This document shows, one piece after another, positions 1-9,400 of a stretch of 64,000 nucleotides of DNA (the stretch's first letter is position 1; every line of letters begins with the position of its first letter). A program made the translations under genes and the position numbers. Below the pieces are notes generated by a model. It did not search any database, was not told the DNA's origin, and worked only from the letters and a program-made list of their open reading frames with translations. The DNA is from Brevundimonas huaxiensis (GTDB taxonomy: Bacteria > Pseudomonadota > Alphaproteobacteria > Caulobacterales > Caulobacteraceae): the NCBI RefSeq assembly GCF_014218725.1, contig NZ_JABBJE010000001.1, positions 868,001 through 932,000 of the forward strand, given 5' to 3'.

Positions 1-338
1 GCGGGATCCGTCTCCACCACCACGTCCACGAGGAAGCCGTCGTCGATGCGGCCGCCTTCCAGCAGATAGCGCAAGGCGAGGAGGCGACGACGGCCGTCCA
101 GGGCCATGTTCGCCCGCTCCTTTCGCCGTCCCGGGCGCACGGTCAGCGGCTCCAGCTGGCCCGCCGCGAACAGGGTTTCCGCCAGCAGCGGAATGTCGTC
201 GTCCGGCGGTTCGCCGAAGCGCAGGTTCTCAGGGGCGATATCCACATCGCGGAGGGGAACCCGCAGCCGGGCACGGGCTGCGGCGATGTCGAACGGCGTC
301 TCGACGACCGTGAGGGCGGCGGAGGCGGATCTGGGCAT
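1..338 (-). CDS. ParB-like nuclease-domain protein (partial, C-terminus off window)
   Basis: The reading frame starts at the ATG at 338 and runs off the left edge, leaving about 112 residues. It has the ParB N-terminal layout: a strand resembling RVPLRDVDIAPENLR near residue 30, then PLLAETLFAAGQLEPLTV, then a DGRRRLLAL stretch matching the ParB GERR-type box. Such proteins are CTP/DNA-binding partition factors or plasmid- and ICE-borne ParB-like regulators. It sits 26 bp downstream of the toprim gene, as third gene of a minus-strand radC-toprim-parB operon. That context favours an integrative-element maintenance protein over the chromosomal parB. The missing C-terminus prevents a finer call. 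Confidence 0.8.
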   Translation of the reverse strand, partial: MPRSASAALTVVETPFDIAAARARLRVPLRDVDIAPENLRFGEPPDDDIPLLAETLFAAGQLEPLTVRPGRRKERANMALDGRRRLLALRYLLEGGRIDDGFLVDVVVETDP

Positions 339-364
339 GGTGGAACTCCTGCCGGCGACGGGGC

Positions 365-1294
365 CTATCCCCGCCTTTCCGGCGCCCCACCGCGCCCTTC
401 CTTTTCCCTTTCGGCGGTCGTGCGGATGGCGTCGTTCCAATCGCCACAGCCGGGCGGCGGCAGACGCATCTCCACCGCAAGGCCGAGCGCCGTAAGGCGA
501 TGCTTCAAACGGCGGGCGGCGGCCTCGCCGGCGAGACCGCGGTCAGCGGCGATCACAACGCTGCGGACATCGGGCGGCGGCGTCCAGGCCGCCAGATTGC
601 CGGCGGAGAGCAGCGCCCAGCCGGGCAGGTCGAACCCGCGCACGGCCGAAAGGGTCGTGACGACCCCTTCGGCCACCAGCATCCTGCGGCCGACGACGGA
701 CAAACGGACGGCGGCGCCGGGCGGAACACAGCCCACGGTCTTGCGTGACACCGCCAATCGGACCGCCTGACGCGCCGCAGCGTCCAGATAGGTCAGTTCC
801 ACCCCGGTCGTGCGCCCGTCGGGATCGCTGATGCGGGCCATCAGAGCCCGCAGGGTCGGCCCGCCGGTCCGATAGACCGAGACCGGCGCGGCGGGATGTT
901 CGAGAAGGTCGCGAACGCCAATGGACCAAGGAACGGCGCGACGCTGCAGATGACGGGCGGCCAGGCCGGACGGGCCGATCCTCACGCCCTGCGACCAGAG
1001 CCGCTCGGCCGTCTGCCGACGAACGCGCGTATCCGGACGTGCGACCGATGCGGCGCCGGACAGCGGCGCGCCCGCCGGCCGGCCCGCCGCGTCCACGAGG
1101 CCGCGACGGCGCAGATCCGCCATCACGGCGCGCCAGTCCGACCCTCCGAACGAATGGGCCACGACGCGCCCCTCCGTCAGCCACAGGGACACAGAGCGGT
1201 CTTCGCCAGAATGGCCGGGCCCAGGCACGTTGGCGCGCGCGCCGTTGTGATAGAGATCGCCGCCGAGGGCGGCGACAATGCCGCGCAGGCTCAT
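365..1294 (-). CDS. Toprim domain protein (DUF7146/primase-like, integrative-element type)
   Basis: This is a 309-residue protein. The start at 1294 is chosen because its ATG overlaps the TGA of the upstream radC-like gene (ATGA), which implies translational coupling. The N-terminus (ALGGDLYHNG, then GPGHSGEDRSVSLWL) resembles the zinc-ribbon-like start of phage and ICE primases, but the cysteines are absent. The C-terminal half has toprim features: the glutamate in MLVAEGVVT, then VIAADRGLAG and the terminal GDWNDAI. The usual DxD reads D-R-G, so the second acidic residue is missing and metal-dependent catalysis may be weak or lost. Homologues are common on alphaproteobacterial integrative elements. 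The exact role (primase or nucleotidyl enzyme) is not known from sequence. Confidence 0.82.
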   Translation of the reverse strand: MSLRGIVAALGGDLYHNGARANVPGPGHSGEDRSVSLWLTEGRVVAHSFGGSDWRAVMADLRRRGLVDAAGRPAGAPLSGAASVARPDTRVRRQTAERLWSQGVRIGPSGLAARHLQRRAVPWSIGVRDLLEHPAAPVSVYRTGGPTLRALMARISDPDGRTTGVELTYLDAAARQAVRLAVSRKTVGCVPPGAAVRLSVVGRRMLVAEGVVTTLSAVRGFDLPGWALLSAGNLAAWTPPPDVRSVVIAADRGLAGEAAARRLKHRLTALGLAVEMRLPPPGCGDWNDAIRTTAEREKEGRGGAPERRG

Positions 1295-1965
1295 GGGAGC
1301 AACCCCATCTGCCGAAAGCTCGCCGTGCCCTCCCGACCCACCACGAGATGGTCGTGCACCGGGATGTCGAACACCCGCGCCGCCTCGACCACCTTGCGCG
1401 TCATGGCGATGTCGGCCTGCGACGGCTGGGGATCGCCGGACGGGTGGTTGTGGATGAGGATAAGGGCGGATGCGCCAGCCTCGAGCGCCCGCCGCACCAC
1501 TTCGCGCGGATAAACCGGAGCATGATCCACCGTGCCATCCGCCGCCGCTTCGTCGCAGAGCAGGCGGTTCTTCTTGTCGAGATACAGGACGCGGAACTGT
1601 TCCCTTGGCCGATGACCGACGGACACACGGGCGTAGGCGACGAGGCTCGACCATGAGGTGATCACAGGCCGGCGGCTGGCGGTTTCGCGGGCGAGATGTT
1701 CGGTCAGTCCCGCCAAGCGTTTGACGCGGTCTACCGTCTTCTGGTCGAGACCGTGGCGCTTCAACTCCGCAGTGTCGGCGTGAACGAAGGCGCCGACTGT
1801 GTCGAACCGGCGCTGGAGCGCGCCGACCAGGGCTCCGTCGGCCGCGAGGTCGAGATCGATGAGGAGACGGTGAAGCCAGGCGCAGCCGCCGTCGGCGGTG
1901 GTGACAGCGCGACCGGAAGTGGACAGCCGCCCCGGGTCGGGCGGCGCAATGAGGGCGAGAGACAT
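1291..1965 (-). CDS. radC: RadC-like JAB/MPN domain protein
   Basis: This 224-residue protein has a helical N-terminal region (about residues 30-85) and a C-terminal JAB1/MPN domain. The JAMM motif is intact: a glutamate in EQFRVLYLD, then HNHPSGDPQPSQAD with the His-x-His, Ser and Asp metal ligands. RadC was once called a DNA repair protein, but its biochemical role is unsettled. Copies on plasmids and integrative elements are common and usually lie beside ParB-like and toprim genes, as here. It leads the minus-strand operon and overlaps the toprim gene by four bases. The symbol is by family only; this is probably not the chromosomal copy. Confidence 0.88.
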   Translation of the reverse strand: MSLALIAPPDPGRLSTSGRAVTTADGGCAWLHRLLIDLDLAADGALVGALQRRFDTVGAFVHADTAELKRHGLDQKTVDRVKRLAGLTEHLARETASRRPVITSWSSLVAYARVSVGHRPREQFRVLYLDKKNRLLCDEAAADGTVDHAPVYPREVVRRALEAGASALILIHNHPSGDPQPSQADIAMTRKVVEAARVFDIPVHDHLVVGREGTASFRQMGLLP

Positions 1966-2167
1966 GATGAGCTCCGTACCGCTCCGAAGCGGAGCGCCCC
2001 TCCCCGCCCTTCCCTTCCCTCCGGTCCTGGCCCGGGGGACGGTCTTGAGACCTGTTCAGCGGCCGCAGGAGTTCCGCGACGACTTGGCCGCTCCCCTCAG
2101 ACGCGCGTTGGCCTCGCGGCGCATGACCCGGCGCCACATTCGTTCAGACGCCTTCTCGGATTCAGGC

Positions 2168-2746
2168 TCAGGCCGAGACCGGAAAGACCTTCTCGGCATC
2201 GAGGCTCCCGGCGGGCAATGCCCGCAACAGGTCGTCGTGCGGTGTCTGCAGATTGAGCCAGGCCGCACCGTCTTGGGGGCGCAAGACTACGATCTGGCGG
2301 TCGTGATAGGGGGCGATGTCCACCCCCGGCTCGGTGGTCAACATGGCGAAGGCGCCGTCCTTGATCAGACCCGCCACCCAGAAGAGCCGCTGGCCGGCGA
2401 GGGTGAAACGCCACTTCGTCTTCCGCTTCTGGCCCGGTTCCGCGTCGGTGAACTCGAAAAAGCCATCCGCCGGAATGAGGCACCGGTGCGATCCCTGGAA
2501 CGACCGGCCATCGGAGCGGAAGTTGAACACCGGCCGTCCCCCCGGCCCCTTCCAGGCCCATGGCGTCATGAGCACCTCGGGCCCCGACGCTCCCATGTGA
2601 ATGACAGGCGCGCGATCCCCGATGCGGATCGACGCCATCGGTCCGAAATTCGGCATGCCTCCTGGAAAGACCAGCCGGTCGCCCGTCTGGTTGAACGCCG
2701 CGATGATGTCATCAAACGGCAGGATGAGCTGATATTCGTTGCACAT
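2168..2746 (-). CDS. SOS response-associated peptidase (SRAP/YedK/HMCES family)
   Basis: This 192-residue SRAP protein crosslinks to abasic sites in single-stranded DNA and shields them. The start at 2746 puts the catalytic cysteine at position 2 (MCNEYQL) after removal of Met1, as the family requires; a longer reading frame upstream would lose this. Other family marks are NFGPMASIR, the PADGFFEF segment containing the conserved glutamate, and the AMLTTEP...HDRQIVVL block. It is transcribed divergently from imuA, and a perfect LexA box lies between them, so both are probably SOS-induced. The family is well defined and the call is secure. Confidence 0.93.
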   Translation of the reverse strand: MCNEYQLILPFDDIIAAFNQTGDRLVFPGGMPNFGPMASIRIGDRAPVIHMGASGPEVLMTPWAWKGPGGRPVFNFRSDGRSFQGSHRCLIPADGFFEFTDAEPGQKRKTKWRFTLAGQRLFWVAGLIKDGAFAMLTTEPGVDIAPYHDRQIVVLRPQDGAAWLNLQTPHDDLLRALPAGSLDAEKVFPVSA

Positions 2747-2854
2747 AGGACCTTCCGGGGGCCGTCCGGCGCAGGATTTCACGGCTCCGGCCTCGCCGCA
2801 AATCGGCGGGGATAAGCGCACCACCGGATTGACTCCCCCCCCGGCGCCAAACCA

Positions 2855-2869
2855 GAACGTTTCGAGAAC
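2855..2869. promoter_or_regulatory. LexA box (GAAC-N7-GAAC) between SRAP and imuA
   Basis: A perfect GAAC-N7-GAAC direct repeat sits 28 bp before the imuA start and about 110 bp before the divergent SRAP start. It is the reverse complement of the alphaproteobacterial LexA operator GTTC-N7-GTTC. The position matches SOS control of the mutasome, and both flanking genes are SOS functions. No other candidate operator was seen in this gap. Confidence 0.85.
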
Positions 2870-2897
2870 ATTTATCGTGACGAAGAGGAGTTCGTCG

Positions 2898-3656
2898 ATG
2901 CCGGCCGCCCGCTCGGCCAAACTTGAAGATCTGCGTGCTCAGGTCCTTGCCCTGGAGCAGGCCGACCGAAGACCGGTCGGTGTGTTGCCATTCGGCGTGG
3001 AGCCGGTGGATGCCGCCCTGCCGGGCGGGGGGCTGACGCTGGGCGCGCTCCACGAGGTGGCCGGGGGTGGTGACGACGCCGTCGGCGGCGCGGCGGCCGC
3101 GCTGTTCGCTGCCGGGGTGGTCGCCCGCCTCCCCGGTCCCGTGCTCTGGTGCATCACGCGACCGGACCTGTTCGCCCCCGCGCTCAGCCAGGCCGGACTG
3201 GAGCCGGATCGGGTCATCTATGTCGAGGCCGGAGACGAGAAGGCGTTGATGGCCTGTTTCGAGGAAGGCTTGCGTCATCGCGGTCTCGCCGGTGTCGTGT
3301 GCGAGACGTCCCGCCTCAGCATGACCGCCTCGCGCCGGCTTCAACTCGCCGCCGAAGCCTCGGGTGTGATCGGTCTGGCGGTCCGCCGATGGCGTCGCGC
3401 GGCCGAGGCTGCAGACTTCGGTCAACCGACCGCGGCCGCGACCCGCTGGCGCGTCAGCGCCGAGCCGTCGGCGCCCTTGCCGGTTCCAGGCATCGGGCGA
3501 GCGCGATGGCGGATCGAACTCATGCGCTGCCGCGGCGCCGACGCGGCGGACTTCATTCTGGACGCTTGCGATGAGACGGGTCGTCTCGCTCTTCCTGCCG
3601 AACTGGCCCGTCGATCGGCTTCGCCGACGGCTCGGCGCGGACGCGCCGCCGCCTGA
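2898..3656 (+). CDS. imuA: Translesion synthesis accessory protein ImuA
   Basis: This 252-residue RecA/SulA-like protein works with ImuB and DnaE2 in damage-induced mutagenic translesion synthesis. The ATG at 2898 is preferred because AGGAG lies about 8 bp upstream and the N-terminus (AKLEDLRAQVLALE) matches the family. Residues about 25-70 (LPFGVEPVDAALPGGG, GALHEVAG) follow the RecA-like core, but there is no GKT Walker A loop, as expected for ImuA. Its 3' end overlaps imuB by 86 bp in another frame, so the two are co-translated. The upstream LexA box predicts SOS induction. Confidence 0.92.
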   Translation: MPAARSAKLEDLRAQVLALEQADRRPVGVLPFGVEPVDAALPGGGLTLGALHEVAGGGDDAVGGAAAALFAAGVVARLPGPVLWCITRPDLFAPALSQAGLEPDRVIYVEAGDEKALMACFEEGLRHRGLAGVVCETSRLSMTASRRLQLAAEASGVIGLAVRRWRRAAEAADFGQPTAAATRWRVSAEPSAPLPVPGIGRARWRIELMRCRGADAADFILDACDETGRLALPAELARRSASPTARRGRAAA

Positions 3657-5091
3657 TCGGCCTCTCGTGCTCACCGGCCGGGTGGGCCGCAGGCGCGTCG
3701 TGACTGCCTGCAGCGCCGCCGCCGCCGCCGGCGGCGCGCGCGTGGGCATGGCGACGACCCAGGCGCAGGTCCTGATCCCTGATCTGGACGTGAGAGACGC
3801 CGATCCGCGCGGAGACGCCGACGCGCTGGATCGTCTCGCCGTATGGGCGATGCGCCGCTACGCGCCCGTCTGCCAGGCTGATCCGCCTGACGGGCTGGCC
3901 ATCGACATCACCGGGGCCGCGCATCTCAAGGGCGGCGAAACGGCGCTTCTGGGCGATCTGACGGCGCGCCTCGAGCGGGTCGGCGTCCGCGCCCGCGCAG
4001 CCGTGGCTCCGACCTATGGAGCCGCCCATGCGGTCGCCCGCTTCCGCCGCGACCTGGACGTCGTCGGCGAGTTCGCGATCGACGCGGCCCTGGCCCCGCT
4101 CCCGCTCGAGGCCTTGCGCCTCGCGGCGGAACTGCCCGCCGCCCTGCGCCGAATGGGCTTCGAGCGGATCGGCGACCTCGCCCACCGGCCCCGCGCGCCG
4201 CTGCAGCTACGGTTCGGCGCGGAACTGGGGCGACGGTTGGATCAGGCCTACGGGCGGGCGGCCGAGCCTCTGATCCCTGTCGAGGCGCCGGAGACACCAC
4301 GCGTCGAACAGGTCTTCGCCGAACCGATCGGCGCCCCCGAGACGCTGGCCCGCTATGCGGGCGTTCTTGCCGCCGCCCTGTGCGGCCTTCTGGAAGCGCG
4401 CGGTCTTGGCGTCCGCCGCCTCGACTGGCTCTGCCACCGCGTCGACAACCGGATCGAAGCGGTCCGCGTCGGGCTGGCCGGGCCGGTACGGGATACGCGT
4501 CGCCTGACGCGCCTGTTGACCGACCGGATCGAGACCATCGAGCCTGGGTTCGGCATCGAGCGCATGACGCTCGCGGCCAGTGCGGCCGAACCGCTGGATT
4601 GGCGTCCGGCCGCAGGCCGCCTCGGCGAGCCGGCGATGCCCGATGTCTCCGGGCTGATCGATACGCTCTCGAACCGGATCGGCGCCGAGCGGCTCTATCG
4701 CCTGGCGCCCGTCGAGAGCGATGTTCCCGAGCGGTCGATGCGCAAGCTCGCGCCGTTGGCCGCGCCCACCGGTAAGGCCTGGTCGCCGGACTGGCCCCGC
4801 CCTGCCAGGCTGTTCCGCCGACCGGAGCCGATCGAAACCCTCGCGCTCCTCCCCGACAACCCGCCGACCCACTTCACCTGGCGCGGGGTCCGGCGCCGTA
4901 TCCGCCGGGCCGACGGCCCGGAACGGATCTTCGGCGAATGGGGCCGCCGCGATGCCGAGATGTGGGCGGTCAGGGACTATTTCCAGGTCGAGGACGAGGC
5001 GGGCGAGCGGTTCTGGCTGTTCCGGGCCGGCGACGGCGAGGACGCCGCGACGGGGTCCCAGGCCTGGTTCATCCACGGCCAGTTCGGCTAG
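3571..5091 (+). CDS. imuB: ImuB, Y-family-like polymerase subunit of the mutasome
   Basis: This 506-residue protein has the Y-family polymerase layout, but the catalytic DxD and SxDE acids are degenerate (LFLPNWPVDR at the N-terminus and LAIDITGAAHL near residue 112). ImuB acts as a non-catalytic hub linking ImuA, DnaE2 and the sliding clamp. The C-terminal segment (THFTWRGVRRRI, ERIFGEWGRRDAEMWAVRDYF, ending FIHGQFG) is typical. It follows imuA with a long overlap. In most alphaproteobacteria dnaE2 follows directly; here four other genes or gaps intervene before it. I did not see a clear clamp-binding motif. Confidence 0.93.
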   Translation: MRRVVSLFLPNWPVDRLRRRLGADAPPPDRPLVLTGRVGRRRVVTACSAAAAAGGARVGMATTQAQVLIPDLDVRDADPRGDADALDRLAVWAMRRYAPVCQADPPDGLAIDITGAAHLKGGETALLGDLTARLERVGVRARAAVAPTYGAAHAVARFRRDLDVVGEFAIDAALAPLPLEALRLAAELPAALRRMGFERIGDLAHRPRAPLQLRFGAELGRRLDQAYGRAAEPLIPVEAPETPRVEQVFAEPIGAPETLARYAGVLAAALCGLLEARGLGVRRLDWLCHRVDNRIEAVRVGLAGPVRDTRRLTRLLTDRIETIEPGFGIERMTLAASAAEPLDWRPAAGRLGEPAMPDVSGLIDTLSNRIGAERLYRLAPVESDVPERSMRKLAPLAAPTGKAWSPDWPRPARLFRRPEPIETLALLPDNPPTHFTWRGVRRRIRRADGPERIFGEWGRRDAEMWAVRDYFQVEDEAGERFWLFRAGDGEDAATGSQAWFIHGQFG

Positions 5092-5096
5092 GGCCG

Positions 5097-5306
5097 TCAG
5101 GGTTGAGCGTCGCCCCGCCCGTCGTCGTCCACCGCGTCCTCGCGCTCGACGTCGTGTTCGGCGTCGTCCTGAGGTCTCTGGTCGCTCTCGCCTGGTCCGA
5201 CGGCGTCGGGGCTCTCGATGCCGGGCGACCGGTCGCTGTCCGACTTCCGCTCTACGTCGTCTGGGCCGGAGTCAGGACTGGAACGCGGGTCTGGTGTATG
5301 GCTCAT
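5097..5306 (-). CDS. Small acidic hypothetical protein
   Basis: This 69-residue frame starts at 5306 and ends five bases past the convergent imuB stop. An AAGGAG-like ribosome-binding site lies 9-14 bases before the ATG on the minus strand, which favours this start over one seven codons further out. The product is Asp/Glu/Pro/Ser-rich, with no hydrophobic core, and is probably disordered. I do not recognise a family. Good codon use and the strong binding site support a real gene, but such low-complexity frames also arise by chance in high-GC DNA. Confidence 0.5.
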   Translation of the reverse strand: MSHTPDPRSSPDSGPDDVERKSDSDRSPGIESPDAVGPGESDQRPQDDAEHDVEREDAVDDDGRGDAQP

Positions 5307-5338
5307 GAGGGTTCTCCTTTGCCCCATGAACCTCAGCG

Positions 5339-5584
5339 CTACCCGCGAGGTTCCTCTCGTCGATGCTCGTCGCGCTGCAGTTCAGGATCCGAAAGGACGG
5401 CGATGACCTCTAGGTCGAACGCGTCGTGCGCCTCGCGCTCCTCGGCGATCCGCTGGGCCTCGACGAACCGGCGGCTGGACAGTTCGAAGCCGCTGAGGTG
5501 CGCGGCGCCGCGCGCGCTCAGGCGCTCGATCCGTTCGAGCGTCACGCCGGCTTCCGACCGCACCAAGGTCTTGCGCGTCCCCAT
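5339..5584 (-). CDS. Hypothetical protein (81 aa, charged helix)
   Basis: This 81-residue frame runs minus-strand from 5584. The middle (ERIERLSARGAAHLSGFELSSRRF, then VEAQRIAEEREAHDAFDLEVIAVL) reads as amphipathic helices rich in Glu, Arg and Ala. No signal peptide, membrane segment or known motif is visible. It lies just upstream of the small acidic gene on the same strand with a 32 bp gap, so the two may be cotranscribed. The function is unknown. Confidence 0.5.
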   Translation of the reverse strand: MGTRKTLVRSEAGVTLERIERLSARGAAHLSGFELSSRRFVEAQRIAEEREAHDAFDLEVIAVLSDPELQRDEHRREEPRG

Positions 5585-5843
5585 AGGCCTATTCTGCCAT
5601 GAAGCGGCGTGGCGTTGAAGATCGGCGGTCAGCTAAGTCGTCTCAACGACCCGGCCCGTTCGCTTTTGCCCAAGCCCGGTGCCGACTCGGCGCGGACGGC
5701 GTCGCTGCGTCGTGGCCTGATTAGCTGATTATCGTGCGAGGACCGCAGTCGCGGAAGCGGCGGAATGAGCCGCGCTTCGGTCGAAGGCACGGCCGTCCGC
5801 ACAGCCCCGGCCACCGTTCGCGGCGCCCAGGCGTTGTCGCCGG

Positions 5844-6416
5844 ATGACGTCCCAGACCGATCTCTTCGGCGCGCCGGCGATGGAGCCGGCAGGCCTTCGG
5901 CTTGATCCGGCGCTGAACGACGCCGACGAACAGTCTGCACTGGCCGCCGCCTTCGCCGAACTGCCCTTCGCACCCTTCGAATTTCATGGCTGGCAGGGCA
6001 CCCGTCGCGTCGTCTCCTACGGCTCCCGCTATGACTTCACGCGCGGGCGTCTCGAGGCCGCCGAGCCCATCCCGCCGTTTCTCCATCCGCTGGCGGACCG
6101 CGCCGCCGGCTTCGCCGGCCTCAAGCGGGACGCCGTCGCCCAGGCGCTGGTCACCGAATATCAGCCGGGCGCCGGCATCGGCTGGCATCGGGACCGACCG
6201 CAGTACGGCCAGATCATCGGGATCTCCTTCGGCGCACCAGCGCGGATGCAGTTCCGCCGCCGGACCGGGTCGGGTTGGGAACGGCGGTCGCTCGACCTGC
6301 CATCGGGGTCCGCCTATCTGCTGGACGAGCCGGCGCGTTGGGACTGGGAGCACAGCATCGCCCCCATGGCCGCGCTGCGATATTCGGTGACCTTCCGCAC
6401 CTTGCGCGAGACCTGA
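5844..6416 (+). CDS. AlkB-like Fe(II)/2-oxoglutarate-dependent dioxygenase
   Basis: This 190-residue enzyme belongs to the family that oxidatively removes alkyl adducts from DNA or RNA bases. The iron ligands are visible: His and Asp in GWHRDRPQYG (about residues 112-116) and a distal His in WEHSIAPM, with the 2-oxoglutarate-binding arginine in RYSVTF. The length fits the short bacterial AlkB homologues. It lies between imuB and dnaE2, within the DNA-damage block, and ends 36 bp before dnaE2. I see no LexA box before it. Whether it repairs DNA alkylation or another substrate is not decided by sequence. Confidence 0.9.
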   Translation: MTSQTDLFGAPAMEPAGLRLDPALNDADEQSALAAAFAELPFAPFEFHGWQGTRRVVSYGSRYDFTRGRLEAAEPIPPFLHPLADRAAGFAGLKRDAVAQALVTEYQPGAGIGWHRDRPQYGQIIGISFGAPARMQFRRRTGSGWERRSLDLPSGSAYLLDEPARWDWEHSIAPMAALRYSVTFRTLRET

Positions 6417-6437
6417 GTTGACGAGCGGCGCCAGAAA

Positions 6438-6452
6438 GAACAAAGCACGAAC
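6438..6452. promoter_or_regulatory. LexA box abutting the dnaE2 start codon
   Basis: A second perfect GAAC-N7-GAAC repeat ends on the base before the dnaE2 ATG at 6453. If LexA binds here it would block both promoter escape and anything upstream. The site implies that dnaE2 has its own SOS promoter rather than depending only on imuAB read-through. No clear Shine-Dalgarno sequence is left between the box and the ATG, so the mRNA may be leaderless or weakly translated. Confidence 0.75.
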
Positions 6453-9400
6453 ATGTCCGCGCGCTATGTCGAACTGGAATGCGCTTCCCACTTCTCCTTC
6501 CTGAGGGGGGCGAGCTCCTGCGAGGAACTCTTCAGTCAGGCGGCGGTCTGCGGCGTCGAGGCCTTGGCGGTCACCGATCGCAACAGCGTGGCGGGGATCG
6601 TCCGCGCCCACGAGGCGGCCAAGGCCACGGGCGTGAGGCTCATCGTCGGCTGTCGCCTGGTTCTGACCGATGGCGCCGAGATTCTCGTCTATCCGACCGA
6701 TCGGGCGGCCTATGCCCGGCTCTGCCGTCTGCTGACGCTCGGCAAGAGCCGCGCCGGCAAGGGCGGCTGCGATCTGTCCTGGGACGACCTCGCGCTCTGG
6801 AGCCAGGGCCTGATCGCCGTCCTCGCCCCGGATCGGGCCGATGCCGTCTGCGCGCGTCGGCTCGATCGGCTGGCCGAACTGTTCGGCCGCGATGCCTTCG
6901 TCGCCCTGACCTTGCGTCGACGGCCGCGCGATCAGCTGCGGCTGCATGCTCTGTGCGAGATGGCCGAGGCCGCCGGCGTCCGGCCCGTGGTCACCAACGA
7001 CGTTCTCTTCCATCACCCGGATCGACGTATCCTGCAGGACGTCGTCACCTGCATCCGCAACGGCTGCACCATCGACGATGTCGGCTTCCGCCGCCAGCGG
7101 TCCGCCGACCGGCATCTGAAGCGGGCCGAGGAGATGCACCGCCTCTTTGCCCGCCATCCCGAAGCGCTGGCGCGGACTCTGGAGATCGCCGACCGCTGCC
7201 GCTTCAATCTGGACGAGCTGGCCTATCAGTATCCCGAGGAGGCGACGCCGGGCGCGACGCCGCAACAGGAGTTGACGCGGCTGACCTGGGCCGGCGCCGC
7301 CGAGCGCTACCCGGAAGGTCTCCCGGACGCGGTCCGCGCGACGCTCGAGCACGAACTCGGACTGATCGAAAGCCTCGACTACGCGCCCTATTTTCTGACG
7401 GTCAACGCCATCGTCGCTTCGCCCGCAGCCAGAGTATCCTTTGTCAGGGCCGGGGCTCGGCCGCCAACTCGGCGGTCTGTTACGTCCTCGGCATCACCTC
7501 GATCGACCCCGGCCGTAACGACCTTCTGTTCGAGCGCTTCGTCAGCCAGGAGCGCAAGGAGCCCCCGGACATCGACGTCGATTTCGAGCACGAACGGCGC
7601 GAGGAGGTCATCCAGTGGGTCTATGACACCTATGGCCGCAGCCGCGCCGCCCTGTGCGCGACCGTCATCCGCTACCGCTCGCGCGGGGCCCTGCGGGATG
7701 TCGGCAAGGCCCTGGGCCTGTCCGAAGACCTGCTCAAGTCCCTGTCGTCCCAGGTCTGGAGCTACTCCAGCGAGGGCGTCGAGGACCGGCACATCGAGGA
7801 ACTGAACCTAAACCTTCAGGACCGCCGTCTGCGGCTGGCGCTGGACCTGTCGCGCCAGCTGATCGGCTTCCCGCGCCATCTCAGCCAGCACCCCGGCGGC
7901 TTCGTCCTGACCCAGGACCGGCTCGACGATCTCGTCCCCATCGAGCCGGCGGCGATGACGGATCGCCAGGTGATCGAATGGGACAAGGACGACATCGACG
8001 CCCTGAAGTTCATGAAGGTCGATGTGCTGGCGCTCGGTATGCTCAGCTGCATGCGGCGCGGTCTGGACCTGCTGTCCGAACACAAGGGGCTTGATCTGGA
8101 CCTGGCCTCCATCCCGGCGGAGGATCCCAAGACCTACGCCATGATCCGCAAGGCGGACACCCTGGGGGTGTTTCAGATCGAAAGCCGGGCGCAGATGGCC
8201 ATGCTGCCCCGCATCAATCCACGCACATTCTACGATCTGGTCATCGAGGTCGCCATCGTCCGCCCCGGCCCAATCCAGGGCGACATGGTCCACCCCTATC
8301 TGCGCCGGCGCGAAGGCCGGGAGCCGGTCGTCTACCCCAAGCCCGAGCTGGAAAAGGTGCTCGGCAAGACGCTCGGCGTGCCGCTGTTCCAGGAACAGGC
8401 TATGCGCGTCGCCATCGAATGCGCCGGGTTCACGGCGTCGGAGGCCGACCAGCTCCGCCGCGCCATGGCCACCTTCAAGTTCACCGGCGGCGTCAGCCAC
8501 TTCAAGGACAAGCTCGTCTCCGGCATGGTCGAGCGCGGCTATACCGCCGAGTTCGCCGAGAAGACCTTCAGTCAACTGGAGGGCTTCGGCTCCTATGGCT
8601 TCCCTGAAAGTCACGCGGCCTCCTTCGCCCTGATCGCCTACGCCTCCTCCTGGCTCAAATGCCATCATCCCGATGTCTTCTGCGCCGCCCTGCTCAACGC
8701 TCAGCCGATGGGCTTCTACGCCCCGGCCCAGATCGTGCGGGACGCGCGCGAGCACGGGGTCGAGATCCGGCCGGTCTGCGTCAACGCGAGTCGTTGGGAC
8801 TGCACCCTCGAGCCGACCGACCGCGAAGACCGGTTCGCCGTCCGTCTCGGCCTGCGCATGGTGCGCGGTCTAGCCAACGCGGATGCCGGTCGTCTCCTCG
8901 TTCACCGGCAGACCGGCGCCTTCACCTCTATGGAGGACGTATGGCGGCGATCTTCGACGCCCGTCGGCGCCCTGACCCGCCTCGCCGAGGCGGATGCGTT
9001 CCTGCCGGGTCTCGGCCTGCAACGACGCGAGGCGCTATGGGCGATCAAAGCGCTTCGCGACGACCCTCTGCCGCTCTTCGCGGTCACCCAGGAGGACGGC
9101 GCGACCAGGTCGGAGGTCTCCGAACCGCGGTCGATACTCCCGGCCATGCCGGCCGGCCAGGAGGTGGTCGAGGACTACAGCCATGTCGGTCTGACGCTGC
9201 GGGACCATCCGGTGACCTTCCTGCGCGACACCCTTCGATCACGCCACGTCATGACATGCGCCGACGCCGCCGCCCTGCGCGATCGACGCCTGACGCGCGT
9301 CGCGGGTCTGGTGCTCGTCCGGCAGAAGCCGGGATCGGCCAAGGGGGTGATGTTCATCACCATCGAGGACGAAACAGGGGTCGCCAACCTCGTGATCTGG

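Noticed and set aside
365..2137. A single 590-residue minus-strand frame over this span
   Set aside because: Its first half is an arginine/proline-rich shadow of radC in another frame; only the part after the ATG at 1294 reads as toprim sequence.
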